From contig CANHRE010000023.1 in assembly GCA_947463095.1 (NCBI GenBank), forward strand, positions 1-35,624: a DNA stretch of 35,624 bases, read 5' to 3'. Below the pieces are notes generated by a model. That model had not been told where the DNA came from and searched no databases. It saw only the letters and a list, made by a program, of their open reading frames with translations. The translations under genes were made by a program, and so were the position numbers. This stretch comes from Flavobacteriales bacterium. GTDB taxonomy: Bacteria; Bacteroidota; Bacteroidia; NS11-12g; UBA955. This document shows positions 31,793-35,624 of this stretch, one piece after another. Each line of letters starts with the position of its first letter. The stretch's first letter is position 1.

Positions 31793-33883
31793 ATGCAATG
31801 GTCTATTGAAGCCGGCGCCTGGCTGCTGCTGCCGATATTGTTGCTTTCGGCGGCCCTCACCTGGCTGCTTTACCGCAATCATCCGTTTAAAAGAGATGAT
31901 GGCAGCACGCCGCGTGTGGTGTGGCTGATGGCCCTTTTTCGTTTCCTGGCGCTGTTTCTGGTGTTGATGTTGTTGCTTTCACCGGTCATCAGGCTAAGAA
32001 AGAATCAGGTAGAGCAGCCGCTGTTGCTGGTGTTTACAGATCAGAGCCACTCCATAGGTGCCCTGGCCGACAGTGCAAACATTGCCCAGTGGTATCAATC
32101 CCAACTGGACGGAGTAGCCGCAAACGTGTTTGGAGCTTCATCGGTGCGGATCATCCCGTTTGGCTGTGGCATTGAACAGAAACAAGGCGGATTGCAGCAG
32201 CCCTGCACCGATATGGAACGGGCCTTCCGTGAGGCTGCCGACCGCTTCGCCGGACAACACATAGGCGCGGTAGTGCTGGTCAGCGACGGTGTAGCCACCT
32301 CCGGGTTGAATCCGGCTTATTTGAAAAATCCATTTCGTGCGCCGCTCTATACCCTGGGCCTGGGCGATACGGCCGTAAAAAAAGATCTTTTCGTGCGCAA
32401 AGCGGAAGCCCCGCGTGTAGTATTTATGGGCAACGAGCTTAGTGTGGAAGCGGACATCAGCGCGAAGGGATTTAATGGCAAGGCGCTCCAGGTGCAATTG
32501 CAGGAGCAGGGCAATATTGTTGCCAGGCAAACGGTCCAGCCATCAGGCAATCCGCCTTATGCCAGGGTACGTTTTCCTGTACAGGCAACCACGCCGGGCA
32601 TGCGACAGTTTAAAGTGGTGGTGCTTCCTGAAGCAGGGGAATGGTCTATGCGCAACAACAGCGCTGCCGTGCTGACCGAAGTGGTGGATGAAAGGCAGAA
32701 AATAGCGCTGGTATACTCGGGGCCACATCCTGATATAGGAGCCATGAAATCTGCCCTAGCCGGTGCACCTGCTTTTGAAACCCGGGTGTTCGACCTTGCA
32801 GCCTTTCGCACGCAGCCCGTGGAAACGTATGACCTGATTATTTGGCACCAAATACCCGGTTTTATTGCAGATGCCGGTGTGATACATGAACGCGCGGCCG
32901 CGGCAGGCGTAAACATGTTTTATGTGTTGGGTCCTTCATCGAGGCTGGATGCGCTTTCCCGGCTGGAGCCAGCCCTTAGGATTACAGCACCGGGTGCCCG
33001 CAGTAACGATGCCCAAGGGGTATGGAATACTGCTTTCAGCGGCTTTACGCCCGAGCCGGGCTGGGAAGAAGCCATGGCTACGATGCCTCCTATGCAGGTG
33101 CCTTTTGGAAGTTATGCCCGCAGCGAAGCGCTGGAGGTACTTGCCTGGCAGAAAATAGGCTCGGTGCTCACTTCAAATCCGCTGATTGCCTTCAATACCT
33201 CGGAAAAGCGGAAAACCGGCTTTCTGCTAGGCGATGGCCTGTGGCGCTGGCGGATGCATCAATATGCCCGCAATCAAAGCCACGAATCATTCGACCGTTT
33301 TTTGTTGCGCTTATTGAGATACTGCGCAGTGCGCGGAAACAGAAAACTTTTTCGCGTGGAACCGTTGAAACAAGTATTCAGCACAGAAGAATATGCTGTA
33401 TTTGATGGTGTGTTGCTGGATCGCTCTATGACCCCTGTGGCCGGAAAGCGCATCGAGGTGCAGTTGGAAGGCCCATCAGGTTACCGCAAGTCCCTGACCA
33501 TGAGTCCTTCCGGTACATCATACCGTCTGGAAGCCAGCAACTTGCCTCCGGGTACCTACAGCTACAGCGCCGGCATCGATGGCATGCCCGGTCAATCGGT
33601 TAAAGGTTCTTTTGTGGTGATGGAACAGCAACGGGAGCTCCAGCAGTTGCAGGCCGACTGGCAGTCGCTGCGGCTCATGGCAAGGAACAACGGAGGATTG
33701 TTTGCAGAGGCAGCCGCGGCAGAAAAACTGTTTGACCAAATCAAGGCACGCAATCAGATAAAGGCACTGCTGCGTTCTGAAATAAAAGTAACCGATGCCC
33801 TGGATTCGGGGTGGTATATGCTCGCTGTTTTGCTGTTGCTCTGCGGAGAATGGATGCTGCGGAGGGTATTTGGTGCATATTGA
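31793..33883 (+). CDS. VWA-domain membrane protein
   Basis: 696 residues. Membrane segments lie at about 10-26, 43-64 and 674-692. The VWA domain follows the second: LLLVFTDQSHSIG with the MIDAS DxSxS at residues 83-87, then AVVLVSDGVATSG with Asp165. Residues about 190-290 look like a beta-sandwich. Residues about 290-500 form an alpha/beta region (QKIALVYSGPHPDIGAMKSAL, of which LVYSGPHPDIGA is the core) like the glutamine-amidotransferase-like fold in large VWA membrane proteins. Such proteins are common in Bacteroidota and partner loosely with MoxR/DUF58 systems; the function is unknown. It is not adjacent to a MoxR gene here. The last membrane helix puts the C-terminus in the cytoplasm or periplasm depending on topology. 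Confidence 0.82.
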   Translation: MQWSIEAGAWLLLPILLLSAALTWLLYRNHPFKRDDGSTPRVVWLMALFRFLALFLVLMLLLSPVIRLRKNQVEQPLLLVFTDQSHSIGALADSANIAQWYQSQLDGVAANVFGASSVRIIPFGCGIEQKQGGLQQPCTDMERAFREAADRFAGQHIGAVVLVSDGVATSGLNPAYLKNPFRAPLYTLGLGDTAVKKDLFVRKAEAPRVVFMGNELSVEADISAKGFNGKALQVQLQEQGNIVARQTVQPSGNPPYARVRFPVQATTPGMRQFKVVVLPEAGEWSMRNNSAAVLTEVVDERQKIALVYSGPHPDIGAMKSALAGAPAFETRVFDLAAFRTQPVETYDLIIWHQIPGFIADAGVIHERAAAAGVNMFYVLGPSSRLDALSRLEPALRITAPGARSNDAQGVWNTAFSGFTPEPGWEEAMATMPPMQVPFGSYARSEALEVLAWQKIGSVLTSNPLIAFNTSEKRKTGFLLGDGLWRWRMHQYARNQSHESFDRFLLRLLRYCAVRGNRKLFRVEPLKQVFSTEEYAVFDGVLLDRSMTPVAGKRIEVQLEGPSGYRKSLTMSPSGTSYRLEASNLPPGTYSYSAGIDGMPGQSVKGSFVVMEQQRELQQLQADWQSLRLMARNNGGLFAEAAAAEKLFDQIKARNQIKALLRSEIKVTDALDSGWYMLAVLLLLCGEWMLRRVFGAY

Positions 33884-33929
33884 TGAAGGAAAACACCATA
33901 CACTATTTTCTATTCTGAAGATTGTGTAT

Positions 33930-33937
33930 TAAGTTTG
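33930..33937 (+). promoter_or_regulatory. -7 promoter element of rpsO
   Basis: TAAGTTTG matches TAnnTTTG, 13 bases before the rpsO ATG at 33951. A T-rich TTTTC at 33906-33910, 19 bases upstream, might act as the -33 element. Confidence 0.65.
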
Positions 33938-33950
33938 CAACCCGAAAAAA

Positions 33951-34220
33951 ATGCAACTGACAAAAGAAGCAAAGAAAGAAATCTTCACCAAATTTGGTGG
34001 CAGCCCTGCAAACACCGGCAGCACTGAAGCTCAGATTGCCCTGTTCACGGAGCGCATCAACCATATCAGCAAGCATCTGCAGGAGAAGCGTAAAGACCAT
34101 TCCGCAGAACTTAGCCTGGTGAAGTTGGTAGGTAAACGCCGCGCGTTGTTGAATTATCTTGCCAAACAGGATGTATTCAAATACCGTGCATTGATTAAAG
34201 CACTTGGAATTCGTAAGTAA
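33951..34220 (+). CDS. rpsO: 30S ribosomal protein S15
   Basis: 89 residues, exactly the usual S15 length. The sequence opens MQLTKEAKKEIFTKFGG and has the conserved DTGS-like segment as NTGSTEAQIALFTERINHIS, followed by HLQEKRKDHSAELSLVKLVGKRRALLNYL and ending ALIKALGIRK. Landmark pieces are TGSTEAQIALFT and VGKRRALLNYL. S15 is a primary 16S rRNA-binding protein in the small subunit platform. It sits directly before pnp, a gene order conserved across bacteria, with a hairpin terminator between. Confidence 0.99.
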   Translation: MQLTKEAKKEIFTKFGGSPANTGSTEAQIALFTERINHISKHLQEKRKDHSAELSLVKLVGKRRALLNYLAKQDVFKYRALIKALGIRK

Positions 34221-34252
34221 GCAAAGCCTTACTTTCTCAACTTATTGTTAAG

Positions 34253-34280
34253 AAAAGCCCCTTTTCAAGGGGCTTTTTTT
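34253..34280 (+). terminator. Rho-independent terminator between rpsO and pnp
   Basis: Stem AAAAGCCCCTT (34253-34263) / AAGGGGCTTTT (34267-34277) with loop TTC and a seven-T run (34274-34280). Ends 25 bases before the pnp ATG. Probably partial, allowing some readthrough into pnp. Confidence 0.92.
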
Positions 34281-34305
34281 GTAATAACCAAAACGAACAA
34301 CTTAT

Positions 34306-35624
34306 ATGGATAAGCAAATACATACCCTAAGTTTCGACACGGGTGATGGTAAAATCATCCAGCTCGAAACCGGCCGTCTGGCCAGACAAGCCCACGGAAG
34401 CGTTGTGCTGAAGGTGGGTAACACCATGCTTCTGGCAACTGCTGTGAGCAATTATGAAGCTAAAGAAGGCATTGATTTCATGCCTCTAACCGTAGATTAT
34501 CAGGAGAAATTTGCGGCCGTGGGCCGTATTCCCGGTAGTTTCCACCGCCGTGAAGCCCGCCCCAGCGACTACGAAGTGCTGATTAGCCGCCTCATAGACC
34601 GCGCTCTGCGCCCACTGTTCCCTGAAGATTACCATGCCGATACCCAGGTGCTGGTGTATTTGATCAGCTCTGATGAGAACATCCTACCCGACCAGTATGC
34701 TGGTCTGGCGGCCTCAACAGCCATCATGCTGAGCGATATCCCCTTTAATGGTCCCATCAGCGAAGTGCGCGTAGCCCGAATCAATGGTGAATTTATCCTG
34801 AACCCTACTAAGGATGTGCTGGAAAAGAGCGACATAGACATGATTGTTTCCGGTACCATGCACGACATCAACATGGTGGAAGGAGAAATGAGCGAAGTCA
34901 GTGAAGACGATATGCTAAAGGCCATGCAGTTTGCCCATGAACATATCAAGCTTCAGTGTTCCAAGCAAATGGAACTGGTAGCCATGGCCGGTGGCAGAAC
35001 GGTACGCGAATACTCGCATGAGGTGAATGACGCTGCCCTGCGCGATAAAGTGCTTGCCGATTGCGGTCCCGGCATCCGCGCTGTAGCTGAAAGCGGTAAA
35101 CCCAAAACCCAGCGCCGTGATGAAACCAAAGCCATTCTTGAAGAATACCTGAAAGGGCTTGAAGGCACTGATGACGCAGATTTGAAGAAACCTTTGGTGA
35201 AGAAATACTTCCATGAGGCAGAGTATTATGAGATGCGCAAGATGATTCTGGAAACTGGCAAGCGCCTGGATGGCCGAAATGCTACCCAGATTCGCCAAAT
35301 TGATTGCATCACCGATTACCTGCCAGCCGCCCATGGATCTTCCGTGTTTACACGCGGAGAAACGCAGGCACTGGCTACCGTAACACTGGGTGGCAAGTTG
35401 GACGAGCAGCTGTTGGACAGCCCCATGCTGCACGGACACAGCCGCTTTATGCTGCACTATAATTTCCCGCCCTTTAGTACCGGTGAGGCTAAGCCCATGA
35501 GGGGTACCGGCCGCCGCGAAATAGGTCATGGAAACCTGGCCCTGCGCGGTCTGAAAAAGATGATGCCCGCAGACTTCCCTTATGTGGTGCGTATTGTGAG
35601 CGATGTGCTCGAATCAAATGGTTC
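34306..35624 (+). CDS. pnp: Polyribonucleotide nucleotidyltransferase (PNPase), partial
   Basis: 439 codons visible from the ATG at 34306; the frame runs off the right edge. The first RNase PH domain has LETGRLARQAHGSVVLKVG, VDYQEKFAAVGRIPGSFHRRE and LISRLIDRALRPLFPE. The alpha-helical linker lies at about residues 210-290. The second RNase PH domain then begins (RLDGRNATQIRQID, HGSSVFTRGETQAL) and includes FPPFSTGEAKPMRGTGRREIGHGNLALRGL, of which STGEAKPMRG and RREIGHGNLA are the conserved core. The KH and S1 domains lie beyond the edge. PNPase degrades RNA 3' to 5' by phosphorolysis. The rpsO-pnp order is conserved; expression may depend on readthrough of the hairpin. Confidence 0.98.
   Translation, partial: MDKQIHTLSFDTGDGKIIQLETGRLARQAHGSVVLKVGNTMLLATAVSNYEAKEGIDFMPLTVDYQEKFAAVGRIPGSFHRREARPSDYEVLISRLIDRALRPLFPEDYHADTQVLVYLISSDENILPDQYAGLAASTAIMLSDIPFNGPISEVRVARINGEFILNPTKDVLEKSDIDMIVSGTMHDINMVEGEMSEVSEDDMLKAMQFAHEHIKLQCSKQMELVAMAGGRTVREYSHEVNDAALRDKVLADCGPGIRAVAESGKPKTQRRDETKAILEEYLKGLEGTDDADLKKPLVKKYFHEAEYYEMRKMILETGKRLDGRNATQIRQIDCITDYLPAAHGSSVFTRGETQALATVTLGGKLDEQLLDSPMLHGHSRFMLHYNFPPFSTGEAKPMRGTGRREIGHGNLALRGLKKMMPADFPYVVRIVSDVLESNG

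Overview
This window comes from the chromosome of a member of the Bacteroidota, probably a free-living, aerobic, non-pathogenic type. Four secreted proteins end in a type IX secretion (T9SS type A) sorting domain with the YPNP or WPNP...GxYxV pattern. Several start codons sit just downstream of TAnnTTTG, the Bacteroidota -7 promoter element. Shine-Dalgarno sequences are mostly absent. The cluster of MoxR, DUF58, DUF4350, DUF4129 and SpoIIM genes and the DUF4783-nadC pair are also typical of this phylum. The class or order cannot be fixed from sequence reading alone.

Layout. 1-5969 (minus strand) is a tightly overlapping operon read in the order SpoIIM-like membrane protein, DUF4129, DUF4350, MoxR ATPase, DUF58 (cut by the left edge). 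A divergent RDD-family gene starts 30 bases away at 6000 and is followed by an EamA transporter. 7836-10418 is a large T9SS-secreted protein closed by a strong terminator. 10542-13888 is a compact plus-strand run of an ALDH7-type dehydrogenase, a PagL-like outer-membrane deacylase and an HTATIP2-like Rossmann protein. 14007-16182 holds a TM2-domain lipoprotein, a second EamA transporter and a nitroreductase. 16191-21710 is an exported redox/phosphoester region: a minus-strand lipoprotein with CxxCH and FG-GAP repeats, then a plus-strand PhoX-like T9SS protein and a di-heme cytochrome c peroxidase with a long helical N-terminal domain. 21849-23327 is proS (minus). 23399-25878 is a Trp/Gly/Pro-rich lipoprotein overlapping a FadL-like outer-membrane protein. 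25949-28987 is a divergent pair of Omp28/thioredoxin-like exported proteins, one a lipoprotein and one T9SS-sorted. 28990-30250 is nadC with DUF4783 upstream (minus). 30291-33883 holds a YjjG-type HAD phosphatase, a small T9SS protein and a VWA membrane protein. The window ends with rpsO and the first part of pnp, the conserved rpsO-pnp order, separated by a terminator-like hairpin.

How the parts fit. Much of the window concerns the envelope: outer-membrane proteins (PagL-like, FadL-like), lipoproteins and T9SS cargo, with a MoxR/VWA-type assembly toolkit at the left edge and another VWA protein at the right. Housekeeping genes (proS, nadC, rpsO, pnp) are interspersed. I see no tRNA, rRNA, insertion sequence, prophage or CRISPR array. 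No stretch of 300 bases or more lacks a gene; the largest gaps are 7631-7835 (promoter only) and 17649-17828 (divergent upstream region). I found no clear-cut new defence or mobile system. The best leads are the exported PhoX/peroxidase/FG-GAP region, the SpoIIM fusion, and an inverted repeat over the start of the FG-GAP gene.
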